A stretch of 64,000 nucleotides of DNA from Lucifuga dentata (Eukaryota > Chordata > Actinopteri > Ophidiiformes > Bythitidae): NCBI GenBank assembly GCA_014773175.1, contig VXCM01000112.1, positions 1 through 64,000 of the forward strand, written 5' to 3'. The translations under genes were made by a program, and so were the position numbers. Positions within the stretch are counted from its first letter, which is position 1. Every line of letters starts with the position of its first letter. The notes under the pieces are model-generated. The model saw nothing but the letters and a program-made list of their open reading frames with translations, was not told where the DNA came from and did not search any database. Of the stretch, positions 1-12,000 are shown piece by piece.

Positions 1-2747
1 CTGAGGACCAGGCAGGCAGAAATGGCAGGTGAGTGGCTGACCAGACATGCAGAACTGTGACAGAAAACCACATATCTCAAAACAATCAATGTTTCAGGTG
101 TTTTATAAAGTTTTAGTTTCAGCTTGATGATTAGCAGGTTTGAAATGGTTCCATTTAGACAGTCAGATTTTATCAATCCAAAGAGGAATGTACAGTAGAT
201 TCCTGAAAAATAACATTTCCAGTTACCATATTTTCAACAATATGTATGCAGAATTTGATTAGAAATGTGGGTAAGATAGGATAAAAATTCTGTTTTCCAG
301 ACAGCAGCTGTGTGAGTGAGTGTCTGGCTGGTACATACAGCACGAGGCAGGAAGCTGATGGGACAGAGCTGGGTTTCTGTTTGCCATGTGACCACGTCTG
401 TTCCACCTGCAGTGGGGCATCACCTAAAGATTGCCTCACCTGTTCTCCAGGATACCTGCGGGTCCTCAACCTCTGTGTCACTCATTGTCCCACAGGGTAA
501 AAAGCTGGATTCTCTATCATAACTCAGGATGTTTACTTTTGTGTTGAAACATACTGTCTCTTGTATGTGGTCTGTTGACTTTCTCCCACCTTGTGTCCAC
601 AGCTGTAAGAATGCAGCATGTAATTTCTCTTAAATTGCCATGACAGTATAAAAACTTCCTCCTAAAACCTTTACTTTAAATGTATTACTTTATGAGCTTT
701 TGCAATAATAATAACAAAGGCAATTTTCAAAGCAACATTGCAAAGTGCTTTACAAAAATAATAAAAAAAAGATAAGAAAATACAATGCATGCTCCTTTCT
801 GTACAGAAGTATCACAAATGTTGATCCAGATTTCAGATTTGTGATGTTGTTTTTAGTGACTTTCTTATAAATCCTATGATTTATTTAACCATTATTTAAC
901 CAGATAAAAACTCATTGAGATTCAAAATCTCTTTTCCAAGAGAGATCTGGCCAAGATGCAGCACAATTACACAGTCGCAACACAGATACATAGAATACCA
1001 ATCAAACCTTTAAAATATCAACATAAATCAAAACAAATAATTCAATGCAATAACTCACAACATGATAAATAACACCAACATTTTCCAAGATTACTCATTC
1101 CCCATTCTTTTAAAACCAATCTGAACTCACCAAGGGTGATAGGTTATGTCCACAGGGTCAAAAAAGAATATAACCCTGATTTATTAATACTGGTCATTTC
1201 ATGTGTTTGTTCAGGTACTACAGAGAGGGCTCCCACTGTGAAAAATGTGACCATTCCTGTGAGATGTGTACCGGACCAGGACCTGAGTCCTGCAGGGCCT
1301 GTCCACCTCCTCTTCTGGAGTTGCAAGGCACCAAGCTGTGTGTTGAGCGCTGTCCATACCACTTCTATCAGCTCAATCACATCTGCAAACAGTGTCATAC
1401 CAGCTGTCAGACCTGCACAGGTACACAACATAATTTTTCAACCTTTTACAGCATAATGGCAGCTGTGTAAAGATTTTATTTGATGCCAATTTCATTGTGT
1501 TGATTAGCGTCAGGCCTATTGTCCATCTGTAGAGCTTGTGCGTCATTAACGTTTTTATTTCTTTTTTACACTTAGTTGCGTAAAGTTACAAATATGTTTA
1601 CAGATGCCTCGCCTCAGGACTGTGTGACGTGCGACTGGGGCAGCACCTTAAAGGACAAAGTCTGCTATCCACATTGTAAGGAGGGGCTATACTTTTCAGA
1701 AGAGGTGAGCTGTGAGCAAGGAGTTCTGTTCTTTTCCTTCAATGATTGTAGTCATAATAAAGAAGTGAAAAAGATAACTTATCTCATTTCAATCTAGAAA
1801 AAGTGCATCTTATAAAATCAGAGTGCTTTTATAGACTGTAAAAGCATCTTTATCGTTGCCAATTTTCAGAAATGCTGGGGATGCTTGTGTTCTTCGTGTT
1901 ATGCATTTCAAGTATTTATATGTAACTATAAGTAAACAATTGATATAATATCTACCCCTACAGTGGGCATCACAAAGAGCTTTGTAGGTAGAATCAAAAG
2001 CTTGACTCTACAAATAGATGTCAGTCACAGATCCGCACATTCCTCATCTGATCTGCCCAACAATATTTATCTTTACCAAGTACAATTATTTGTGAAACTT
2101 TACTGTTGCAGGAAACTTGTGAGCCATGTGACAGCTCATGTAGACACTGTACAGGCCCCAGACCTGATCAATGTCTAACCTGCCCACGTGACTTTGCTCT
2201 GCACGCTATTGAGAACCGCTGTGCCCGTTGCTGTCAGGCTGGAGTGAATGCCACTGACTGCTGCGTTTGTGATAGTCGCTCAGGTGGAGTCTCTGTCAAT
2301 CATAAGTAACATAGGAGTATTTGGATACAACCAACCACTAACAGCATTTTTTAATTTGTTCTAGCTCTGTGTGTGGAAGCCCCCCGACCCAAGTCAGGAA
2401 ATGACCACCTAGCAGACTTGAGTATCTCACCTGGAGTTCTTAAGCACACCTCGGCCGCCTTGCCTGTTGCCTTGCTGTTGGCACTGGGTTTGGCTCTGGC
2501 TGTATTTGCCTTGGTAAAGGCCCATGCCAGGAAGAGGCTCTGCTGGAGCCAGAGCTATGAGAGACTGAGTGGCAGTGCCAGCTCCAGTATGCCGCACGGT
2601 GTGCCTGAGCCAGACAGTGGGGATGAGGTGGATGTTGTGTACACCAGCAGAGGTGGATCAGTATATCGACGCTACAACTTTATCCACGAGCAGGACATCA
2701 ATGCAGACCAGGATGTGGATGAGAACACTTGTCTCAACCATTCTTAG
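1..2747 (+). CDS. pcsk5-like: PCSK5/PCSK6-type transmembrane proprotein convertase, 3' part (partial)
   Basis: These are the last six coding exons of a furin-family serine protease that cleaves proproteins at basic sites in the secretory pathway. Exons read 1-28, 301-496, 1215-1420, 1604-1704, 2112-2283 and 2365-2747, with GT/AG borders and consistent phase, giving 361 residues before TAG. Four furin-type Cys-rich repeats are visible, each with a CxxC...CxxC pattern followed by a Cys pair (for example CDHVCSTCSGASPKDCLTC). A hydrophobic segment follows at fragment residues about 265-285, then a basic stop-transfer stretch and a 76-residue tail with acidic groups around VDVVYTSRGGSVYRR. Repeats plus a membrane anchor and acidic tail are typical of the PC5B isoform of PCSK5. 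The protease and P domains lie off the left edge. The family is secure; PCSK5 versus a membrane form of PCSK6 is open, because the neighbours belong to the 15q block. Confidence 0.85.
2454..2516 (+). other. Transmembrane segment of the convertase
   Basis: These codons specify about 21 consecutive small or hydrophobic residues (AALPVALLLALGLALAVFALV) without charge, followed by KAHARKR. This is a stop-transfer signal predicting a type I membrane protein with a cytoplasmic tail, as in the long PCSK5 isoform. The anchor, Cys-rich linker and tail are in one terminal exon. Confidence 0.8.
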
Positions 2748-3105
2748 ATGCATTAAAACTTACTATAGCTGAGGGACGTATGTATGAATATATGTACAGT
2801 CTCAACATTAAGACTAACGTTAGGTCAATTCAAATCAGTTTAGTTGAATTTTAGAATGTGATGTAATAGCATCTGTTGTTTTGGTGGGAATTCTGGTGAA
2901 ACTTATTGTATTGACAAAGTGCCTTTTCCTGTATGCAGCACAATGAGATTAGGCATTTGTGAGTAAAACAGTGAAAATCAAGTAATCATACAGAATGTTT
3001 TTTTTTTCTGTATACTGCACATTATTAGGTGTTTGTGAAATGGTGAAATGATCATGTATAATAACTTAATTCTATAACATTTACTGTACATACAAATATG
3101 AATGA

Positions 3106-3111
3106 AATAAA
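3106..3111 (+). terminator. Polyadenylation signal of the convertase gene
   Basis: AATAAA on the coding strand, about 360 bases downstream of the stop codon, with a TTTTC-rich stretch just after it. Confidence 0.55.
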
Positions 3112-3239
3112 AGCTTTTCTACCTGATACCCTCGTTGCACCTTAAAAACTGGCTGTACTGTGATGGTAATCATGTGCTTCTCTATTTTCAAAACAGAGTC
3201 AGTGGCCAGAGAATGAGAAACTAGAATTAAATATTTGCA

Positions 3240-3372
3240 CCATACATGATTAGCAGCTCAGGTAAATAATTTTTTTTTTTTTAAACATGTACATTTTGTT
3301 TATTTNCCATACATGATTAGCAGCTCAGGTAAATAATTTTTTTTTTTTTAAACATGTACATTTTGTTTATTT
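3240..3372. repeat. Perfect 66-bp direct duplication around a single N (assembly join)
   Basis: Positions 3240-3305 and 3307-3372 are identical and separated only by the N at 3306. This is the signature of two contig ends that overlap but were joined without collapsing the overlap. Confidence 0.85.
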
Positions 3373-3697
3373 AAAGTTGAGGGCTAAAAGCTAAATCTCA
3401 GTTTAAGCTGTCAGTGTCATATAAAGCAATATTGCAGTCAGCTGTGTGTTAAGATCCACCAGGACATACATTACATTAGATCCTGTTATCTAAGCAGCTG
3501 TAGAAAGTACATTTCTGGAAATTCATTTAACACCTCAGTATGACACACCTACTTAGTGGGCTGATTCATTTTGCTTTTGCCCTTTAAAATGCAGTAAATC
3601 AGCCTCTCCCATTCTTTGAAGTCTAACCTGCACTGTAGACAAGGTCACCTGTATTACAGACTGAAATATTTCTTATATATAGAAAACAACTAAAGAA

Positions 3698-5002
3698 ATG
3701 GCTTATATTAAGGTGTTTTGGTGCCAGAGCTTCTTCAAGGCTCTCTCTCTCATCTTCACAGGTATGCTCCTTTCCTTTGTCCTTTGGCAAACTGGCTCTA
3801 ACAGGCACCCACAGTCTGAACTCAGAATACCAGATCAACGTTCCAGTGAGCTGCCTGGCTGCTCGGCTATAATTGCAGGAGAACTACAGGAAAAGAAAGG
3901 TGAACTACAAGTTCTTCTGTCTTCCAAGAGACGAAAGCTTTTATCTGAAGAGTTCTACCTTAATTTGACAAGGGACTGCAATGGTTACATTGAAGATAGA
4001 GGATTCATTACAACGCCTCTTAGTGTGGAGGAGAAAGACTTTCCTATTGCCTACTCCATGGTGATCCATGAGAAGACTGAGATGTTTGAGCGACTCCTGC
4101 GTGCTGTTTATGCTCCTCAAAACATCTACTGTGTGCACGTGGACCAGAAATCCTCTGAACAGTTTAAGAATGCTGTAAAGGCAATTGTTTCTTGTTTCCC
4201 TAATGTATTTCTTGCTAGTAAATTAGAAAGTGTGGTTTATGCCTCATGGTCTCGAGTACAGGCGGATCTGAACTGTATGAAAGATCTGCTGAAGTCACCC
4301 GTTCAGTGGAAGTACCTGTTAAACACGTGTGGGACAGACTTCCCCATCAAAACCAATGCAGAGATGGTTCAGGCTCTGAAGGGCTTAAATGGAAAGAACA
4401 GCATGGAGTCTGAGGTCACCAACGAAGGCAAGAAAGGCCGTTGGCAGTATCATCACAATGTCACCAATACCGTTGTCAGGACAATGACGATGAAAAGTCC
4501 CCCTCCCATTAACAGTCCCATGTTCTCAGGAAATGCCTACTTTGTGGTCACAAGAGACTTTGTGAGACACGTAATAGAGGACAAAGGGGTTCAGAATTTT
4601 ATAGAGTGGGAGAAGGACACATACAGCCCTGATGAGCACTTGTGGGCAACTCTACAGAGAATGCCCTCTGTGCCCGGATCTGTGCCTGCCAACAACAAGT
4701 TTGATCAGTCAGACATGCTTGCCGTTGCTCGTCTGGTGAAGTGGAGTTATTTAACAGGAAATGTGGAAAAAGGAGCACCATATCCTCCGTGCACTGGGGC
4801 TTACAGAAGAGCAGTTTGTGTGTACGGGGCTGGTGACCTCCCGTGGATCACAAAACAACACCACCTTTTTGCAAATAAGTTTGATCCAGAGGTTGATGAT
4901 ATCGCCATTAGATGTCTAGAATCATTTTTGCATTTCAAAGCTATAACCCATGCATCATTAACAGAACAGTTTTTCAGCTTTTTTCAGTTTATCAACATTT
5001 GA
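3698..5002 (+). CDS. gcnt3: Core 2/core 4 beta-1,6-N-acetylglucosaminyltransferase (GCNT3-like)
   Basis: An intronless 434-residue type II Golgi glycosyltransferase of family GT14. It adds beta-1,6 GlcNAc to core 1 or core 3 O-glycans on mucins. A short cytoplasmic N-terminus precedes a signal anchor at residues about 11-31, then a stem. The catalytic region runs from about 115 ([12 protein letters not shown]) to 415. Family motifs include [18 protein letters not shown] (132-149), [14 protein letters not shown] (181-194), [10 protein letters not shown] (209-218), [12 protein letters not shown] (310-321, with the catalytic-base Glu at 313) and VCVYGAGDL (373-381). Sequons lie at residues 89 and 254. 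The stretch GSVP...SDM..ARLVKW resembles GCNT3 (C2GnT-M) more than GCNT1. The last 17 residues after HFKAI extend beyond the usual mammalian end. The ATG has G at -3 and +4. It is convergent with bnip2, with stop codons 1.1 kb apart. Confidence 0.9.
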   Translation: MAYIKVFWCQSFFKALSLIFTGMLLSFVLWQTGSNRHPQSELRIPDQRSSELPGCSAIIAGELQEKKGELQVLLSSKRRKLLSEEFYLNLTRDCNGYIEDRGFITTPLSVEEKDFPIAYSMVIHEKTEMFERLLRAVYAPQNIYCVHVDQKSSEQFKNAVKAIVSCFPNVFLASKLESVVYASWSRVQADLNCMKDLLKSPVQWKYLLNTCGTDFPIKTNAEMVQALKGLNGKNSMESEVTNEGKKGRWQYHHNVTNTVVRTMTMKSPPPINSPMFSGNAYFVVTRDFVRHVIEDKGVQNFIEWEKDTYSPDEHLWATLQRMPSVPGSVPANNKFDQSDMLAVARLVKWSYLTGNVEKGAPYPPCTGAYRRAVCVYGAGDLPWITKQHHLFANKFDPEVDDIAIRCLESFLHFKAITHASLTEQFFSFFQFINI

Positions 5003-6090
5003 GATATAGTGTAGGCAATGTATTACATAATTAGTACTTCATAACAAAAACAGTAGCCAACAGGAACCCATTTTACTGTATTGTTATGTATCATATTTAT
5101 GGAGGCTGGTTAATGTCTTAAAATGTTGTTCTCCTATATATATTTGTATTCTATTGTATGTATATATTTATATGATTTCAGTGAAATCTGTATTTGGAGT
5201 GCCATCTAGTGGTTTGAACACATCTACAGAGCAGTTCATCAACATTACATGCCATGGAGATAAATGTTTTTGGAACAATTTTCTCAAGAATTTACATTAT
5301 TGACTGACTTTTTGATATTTGGTTATTGTACATTTGTGCTCTCACTAATTATCACAGCAAAACTGGCACTATATATAATAATGATAATAATAAAAAAATA
5401 CAAAACAGTTGTGGTTTCATGAATTTACTTACAGGAAATAATGTTAACACCTAAACCTTTGCTTCAGATTGTAGCTCTCACAAATGTTCTCCCTCCACAA
5501 GTCAGAGGTCACATTCAAGTGAGGGGCAAAAAATAAAGTTTTTCCCCAGGTAGGATTCTAACATAGCAGTTAACAGTGAGAAGTGTGCTGTTATACCTGC
5601 TCTAAAAATGCCACTCAAAGGGTCAGAGACCTAAAATGCAGTCTAAAATAAGAGCAACCATAAAAATATATTAATTTCTCTCCTTTGTCATCTTTTGAAT
5701 ATAAATATATATTTAAATGCAATAAAGCAGAGCATGCATCAGCCATTTGTAACAGAGTGCCTTAGACTGTAGATAAAACAGTAACTAGAAAAGATTGATA
5801 GTTAGTTGATAATTGGTAATGATAAACCATAAGTAAATAAAAAAGGTTATAAAAATGCTTCAGACAGCATGAGGACAAAAGTGAAAATCGCGCTGTTTGA
5901 CACAGTAACACAGCAAAGAGTTTCACAATGTAACAGGCAGCATAGTTTCAAAAAGGCACTTTCCTGATGCAAAGATACATCTCCAGTCACATCGCACAGA
6001 ACACAAACATGAGTGTCTGTGGTTCTAAACATTCTTCTTCATCCTCCTCCTCCTCCTTCTCCTCCTCCATATGTCACAGTGCCAGCAGGG
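5003..6090. other. Facing 3' UTRs of gcnt3 (+) and bnip2 (-)
   Basis: This stretch lies between two convergent stop codons. An AATAAA for the plus strand is at 5389-5394. On the minus strand no canonical AATAAA was found below the bnip2 stop; only AATATA-type variants occur near 5670-5710. A TCC-rich tract (6036-6070) lies in the bnip2 3' UTR. No coding potential was seen. Confidence 0.5.
5389..5394 (+). terminator. Likely polyadenylation signal of gcnt3
   Basis: AATAAA on the coding strand about 390 bases after the gcnt3 stop, within an ATA/ATAA-rich stretch. Confidence 0.4.
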
Positions 6091-9000
6091 TCACTCTGGA
6101 ACAGCAGCAGCTGCTATCTCCACTTTGCTGTGCATGTCCTGGTCAATCCTGCACAAACAGATTCAACACTCATCAGACATCTCTGTGACTGGGGTGGCAT
6201 CACGTCTTTGATTATTATTATAACATATATGTAATTATATATTTTTTTCAAAATTTTCTCTGATCTTTATTTTTTCTAGTGAAATATGTGATAGCTTTAA
6301 CTCTTCATTCTCAATTTACTGTTTCAATTTAAATGAAACAATGTGAGAATGGAAAGTATACACACATCCTGTGAGGAGTGGTGGTGAGTTAAACGCTATA
6401 CACTGAAAAAGTTGAAAACCACAATTGCATACGATTGCATCATGAAGCAGCAGCGATCATTGCCTCTACACCATTATAAAAGAATTTCTATGAATGAAAG
6501 ATTCCTTAAAATACAATAAAATGTATAATGGATGAGATTTTTTTGACATATCAGAAATTTCCTATGAATGCCTAATCAAGGCTGTTTAGATTTTTTCACC
6601 TTAAGCTACCTGATTACAATAGCATCAATGCTCTAATCACTGACACCACTTCAAATACACTCAGTGGTCATATCATTAGGTATAGTGACCAATATAATAG
6701 CCCTCCACTAAAGCCTACCTCTGCAAAGTCTGTGATGTTCTGTACATGGTCATTTTGGGGGCATACTTTGTTCTGATTTGTATATATTGAAAGTTTTCGC
6801 TAATATTCTCATCAACTCATATACTGTATTAGAATGGAGATGGACAAATCAATGCTAACACTTTTCATCTAATACAACTGTATTAATATGAAACTCTAAA
6901 GTCAAATGTACAAATGAGTATTTGAATTAGTAAAGTTAAAGGTTGAAATCCAAGTGTGTGCAGTGTGTTCGTTAGCAGCACAAGCTGCAAATCTGAAACA
7001 GAATTTGTATTTATATCTGCATATATAAAACAATTAATTACAAATCTGCAAACAATCCAATACAACTGCCTTTCAACAAATACAATCACTGTGAAGCTCA
7101 AAATGTTCAGTTTCTGCTCAGATAGATGCTGATTCATCTCCATGGCAAATTGTGAGGCTGCATTTTCTGGCGTTGTGATGGATTGCATTATATTCTTCAT
7201 CTATCTTGCCCACAATCAATCTTTAGCTTAAGCACATTTTCCTTGCAAGTCTGCAAATCAAATTATAAAGTCATGCACCAGTAACAGACATGACATGCAA
7301 CAAATTCTGGTGGCGTTTCCTGTTTCCAAACCTCTTCTGCACCACCGTGGGCCCTCCACCACAGGCCTTGCAATTTTGACATATGTTTATTATTTTCTGA
7401 CATTCCCTGACGTATTTGGCTGTTATAATCTCAGCACTAGGCACTGACAATGAACAGAGCATTTCTGTGCTCATGACAGAGGTTTGTGGTAACGGAACAT
7501 GAGCAGGGAGGAGGTGTGCAGTGAGTCATGCAGAAAGCTGTGAGAAGCAACACGGCAGGTGCTGAGTGAGGGCGAGTTACTGACGGACTGTGTGACGAAT
7601 GGCTACAGTGCAACCATGCACCACAGCGTCAGAGTCTGGCCTGTTTATTCCACCCCATTCAGTCATACCAACTCATAAAAATATAAACAAACTTAAATAT
7701 TCACCAGTTCAGATGTTAACTCTGTTTTTAAGACACATTCTAGTAATTTCTCTTCCCCAAAACTATTTATAGCGGCCTGTCATACAGAATAAAATTGTAT
7801 TAGCCAGCATCAGTGAAGAAACAGGGTTTTGTGGCAAACATAAAATGATAATTATATGTTTCAAACCAAATACTAACAAACTGATATTAACTTGCTGTAA
7901 TCAATGAAGAACAAATTTAACACAAATTGACTATGAGATGAAATTTGCAGGGATGCGGTTTAGTTGGTCAGTCATCAAGCTACCTGGTTTTGAACACTTT
8001 TAATAAGTTGAGAGGAAAATGTGGAATAATGTGGAAGAAAGTTTATGATTTTGGCCAGAAGAGAACTGAAACTCATCCAAACTGAAAATCATTCAATCAC
8101 AAAATAAAATCTTTTGGTGCATTTCTAAAAGCCAAACAATCAGATAATTGTTAGTTGTGAGAAGTGCAAAAAAGCAAAAAAAAAAAAAAAAAAAAAGTTA
8201 AGACTGAAACCCGAATAAAAGTGCATATACCTTTTACGGCTTTTCCTATTTTTTTCGTCATCAAACCTTAAGGGGGCAGGAAATGGTGTTAAGGAGAAGA
8301 GAAATATAAAGCCAACAGCATCCAAACATCCAAAAGAGTAGGTTAAACAAGACCAATTTTTTGAAATGTGCTGAGAATGCATGCACATGAGGTGTAAAAA
8401 CGCTTCAACTTTTTCACAGTATGAGCTTAATACTTCTGCATCTCAGCAAAGGTAATTTTTGTACCATACTGGAATGAATTGAAACAATGGCTGCCTGGAA
8501 GGTAGGAAAAACAAACCAAAAATTTACTGCTGCAATAGTACGTTTTGGAAAATGACTGTCAGTTTTGTAACGTGTATGTGGATTATAAGATCTTTATGGT
8601 CTTGGATTTTTTTAAAATTTAATATAAAATCTAAACTGTTAAGCATTTGCAGACACTCAACTACTTATTTGCAAACATGACTAAAGTACTTGAAAGGTGC
8701 AGATGTGTTTGAGTGAAGTACACTTACTGTTTGATACAATTTGGTATAGAGACATACTCCATTGGAACCAGTTCTGCCAGGTCTGTCAAAGTGTACACAT
8801 ATTTGATTTTCTGGCTAAATTTTGAGCTGGAAAAAGAAGCAGAAGTGAAGAAGCATGTTATTAAGAGTCAAAATAGTCAGAATATTACCCAAAAAACATG
8901 TTTATATTATTATCTTGATGGTCTTGACCATTAAAGTCACCTTATGAAAGGTTTTGTAAGTGCTAACAGGGTGCGAATAAACCAGGAAGGATGGACGATT

Positions 9001-12000
9001 ATCAAAGACTTCAAGTTCTTCCTTAACCTGTAAGCAAAGAGGAAATGAGAGAAAATGGCAACAATTGTAATAAATAAACCAGCAAGCTTTGGAATGGGTT
9101 CATACAATAAGCGGAGCCTCTCCACTTGTCATAAGAAATATTTTATTTTAAATGCTATGGCCGAGCCAGCAATCATACTCACCTCCTGTCAATCTGCTGA
9201 TAACACTTTCTAAGCCAGCCGACTGTTGGCATCTTTTTCCGAGACGTTGCTCCATTCAAATACACAATCAAATAGTTTTCAGCAACCAAAAGCTCCAGTG
9301 TGCCAATGACGTACCTGTGACAGGAAAACTCAATTAGCTTCGTCTAACTAATGTTCTCTCACAAGGCAAAAAGATCTGAAATGAACACTCACTTGAATAA
9401 ATTGTCCATGATGTATCTGTAATTTGGTTGATTGCTCTCAGGCATGAAGCACACAGCAAACACAATTATGGCATTCAACCCGTCTCCGTAGTAACCTGCA
9501 ACAAAAGCCAAACATTAATAATCGATGTTTCAGTACCAAAACACCATCACTGTCATCGCTGTCATTTATTAGTTTTTACTTCCTATTAACGGAAAAATAG
9601 TCGGGCAATTTGTCATTCACAAATGAAATACAATAACTGTTCACCCTGTAAAAGTAAAGTAAGAACAAAAACAAACAATGATGTAATGCCACTGACCTCC
9701 ATGGCTGATAACCTTCTTGTAAGGTTCAATGGCCTTCATGTCCACTCTGTGGTCTTGGTCTCCGATGCGAAACACCCTCCAGCGGCGGCCCTCCTCCCTC
9801 TCCTCCAAGGCTGAGTACTCCGGGACTGACTCCACTCCCTTCTGCAGCAGCTCTGTGCTTTTTGGTTTAGGAAGATCATCTAAAAGAGAAAAGGCACTTT
9901 AAAGCTGAAGTACTGCACCTTCTGGTTTTATCAAATCATCTATTTCGGCAAATCACCTTGGAGCATCCAAATCAAAATTTCATCATTTAACTCTATAATC
10001 ACATGCATTTTCATCACGTGGTTATGTCTGTCATATTTGATGGGATAACATGTCCATGAACACCAAATATCACACATAAACTTACAAATCTCCCTTTCAC
10101 TTCAGTTCAGCATTTTACTGTGTTATGAATGCAAATACATTTTTCCGTCATCAGCAACACACACACAAGTTTGATTCCAGAGTAACCACTGTTTGAGGAA
10201 ATGCCATCAGTATCGCAGCAAACTAGCTGACTGTGAACATTGTAACAGGGTATTTGTGGTCTATCTATACAATTTTATATCTTCGGTGTCATGTAAATGG
10301 GGATTTGACCTTTCAACCTACAGACTTAATATCATTTTCTGAAATTGTTTTGCCTATGTATTTATACTCCATTTTCTGGGGCCCAGTATGGTTTCTCCAT
10401 TCAACTGTTTTATCTACAAGGCAAAACAAATACCAGAAAACGCCATACTTATAGAAATCCTCTTCTTTACCTGGAAATATGTATATTTGTATGTGAAATA
10501 TGTGTTATTACGGAATATAACACACCTTGCACTGCAGCATGTTTAAGTGGATGCTGCATTCCTGTGTAGTGTGTGTTAGGTTGTTACACGCATCAAGAAC
10601 CTACAGTCTGGACATGGATACCAAATTTTCTGACTTCCTGAATTCTGATATCATCAACACGACATTCAGCTCTGCAGGTTTATAGTATGAACATACTCAC
10701 ATATCCCTGGGGGGGAAGGGGAAATCAATGGCAAATACGAATTTAAAAAAAAAAAAATAAAAATGGATGATTTTTTTTTTTTTTGGAAACTCTCAAGCAT
10801 GCAGCAAGCAAATGAAAAATGTGTATGAAACCAAGTCATACCAACATAATTTGGAGGAACTGTGTGTAGTCCATACACTGCTTAGAGTGTCAGTGTAATG
10901 TGGTTCCAATTCATGGCTAAATCCATTAGGAACATACAGTAATTTGTATGCTAAAATGTGGTTGATTACCATGTCAACTGTTGTGATTTCTTTGTCTCAC
11001 AAAATATGGCACATTGACAACTGAGACACATAACTGCAGCATTACCGCACAGATTAAACCTATTCCCAAGTTTCAGTTGTTTTGTTTCTTGATTATTTTT
11101 TTTCCAAATGGGAAAATAATTTCAGAGGAAAAGAATAATGACATGCACAAAAACATTAATTGAGAACAAAATAAGAGTATCAAACATGAAACATCCCTTG
11201 ATTTGTTCGAGTGACTTAACACGGAACATAATCTGGATGATCAGGGTTGATTGACTGGTGGTTGGCAGGAAAAAGGGGCTGTCCAAAAGATCTTACCACA
11301 AGGAAGACAGAAACCTGTTGCTGGCCTGCAGCCTGTTTCCAGGCAAAAAGTGGAAACAATTCTTCCGAGTGACAGAGAGAAAGGCAGCAGCGTGGAAACA
11401 CAAACAAAACAACATTTTAACTACACTTCAGAAAGTCAACTGCCTAAACAAACTCTCTGTGCCCTGACACACCAAGCTGAGTCCTTGTGGCAAGCGTTTT
11501 GCTGCAAATCCACTGGAGTTGGGCCTCACCAGCAGCTGTTCAACCAGCTGAGCACGCCGAATCAGTGGTGGATGCAGTCACTTAGAAAGAAGTCTTGAAA
11601 GGTGAAAAATGAGAATTGTCTGAAATCTCCTTTCTGACAGTCAAATTGGGAGAATGCTGTGTTGGAAAAAATCCGTACCTTTCCAAAACAAACAAACCGA
11701 CATGCCCACTTCATGCAGCGATTGGCTAGGACTGTAGAGGTGTGAAAGTGAGAAGTGTTTTAATGCTTCATTTGTCTTTCAAACTCATATTTCTTTCTTT
11801 ATATACAGGCATCTTTATATACAGGCCTGGGTTACGAACGCCTGACTTACAAAGGACCCGTACTTACAAACGGACCGTCATAAAGCCTATTAAATTAAAA
11901 ATTCGAGTTACATTCAATGTAACTTGATTTCTGAAATTCATGATTCGTAATAATGAACGGCGCACTACTTTACGACCTATGTCAAAACAGCAGAATGCCT

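Larger units (their letters stand above)
2748..3697 (+). other. Convertase 3' UTR and spacer before gcnt3
   Basis: A canonical AATAAA lies at 3106-3111, about 360 bases after the stop codon, and probably ends the convertase transcript. The rest is AT-rich non-coding sequence with the artefactual duplication at 3240-3372. The gcnt3 promoter and any 5' UTR exon should lie between about 3400 and 3697, but no clear TATA box or splice site could be assigned. Confidence 0.5.

Noticed and set aside
3698..5002. Glycosyltransferase as GCNT1
   Set aside because: The C-terminal half and the bnip2-foxb1 neighbours fit GCNT3 better; a full tree was not possible.
5967..6234. Plus-strand Ser/Pro-rich small frames over the bnip2 last exon
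   Set aside because: Antisense shadows of the terminal bnip2 exon and a TCC-rich tract in its 3' UTR.
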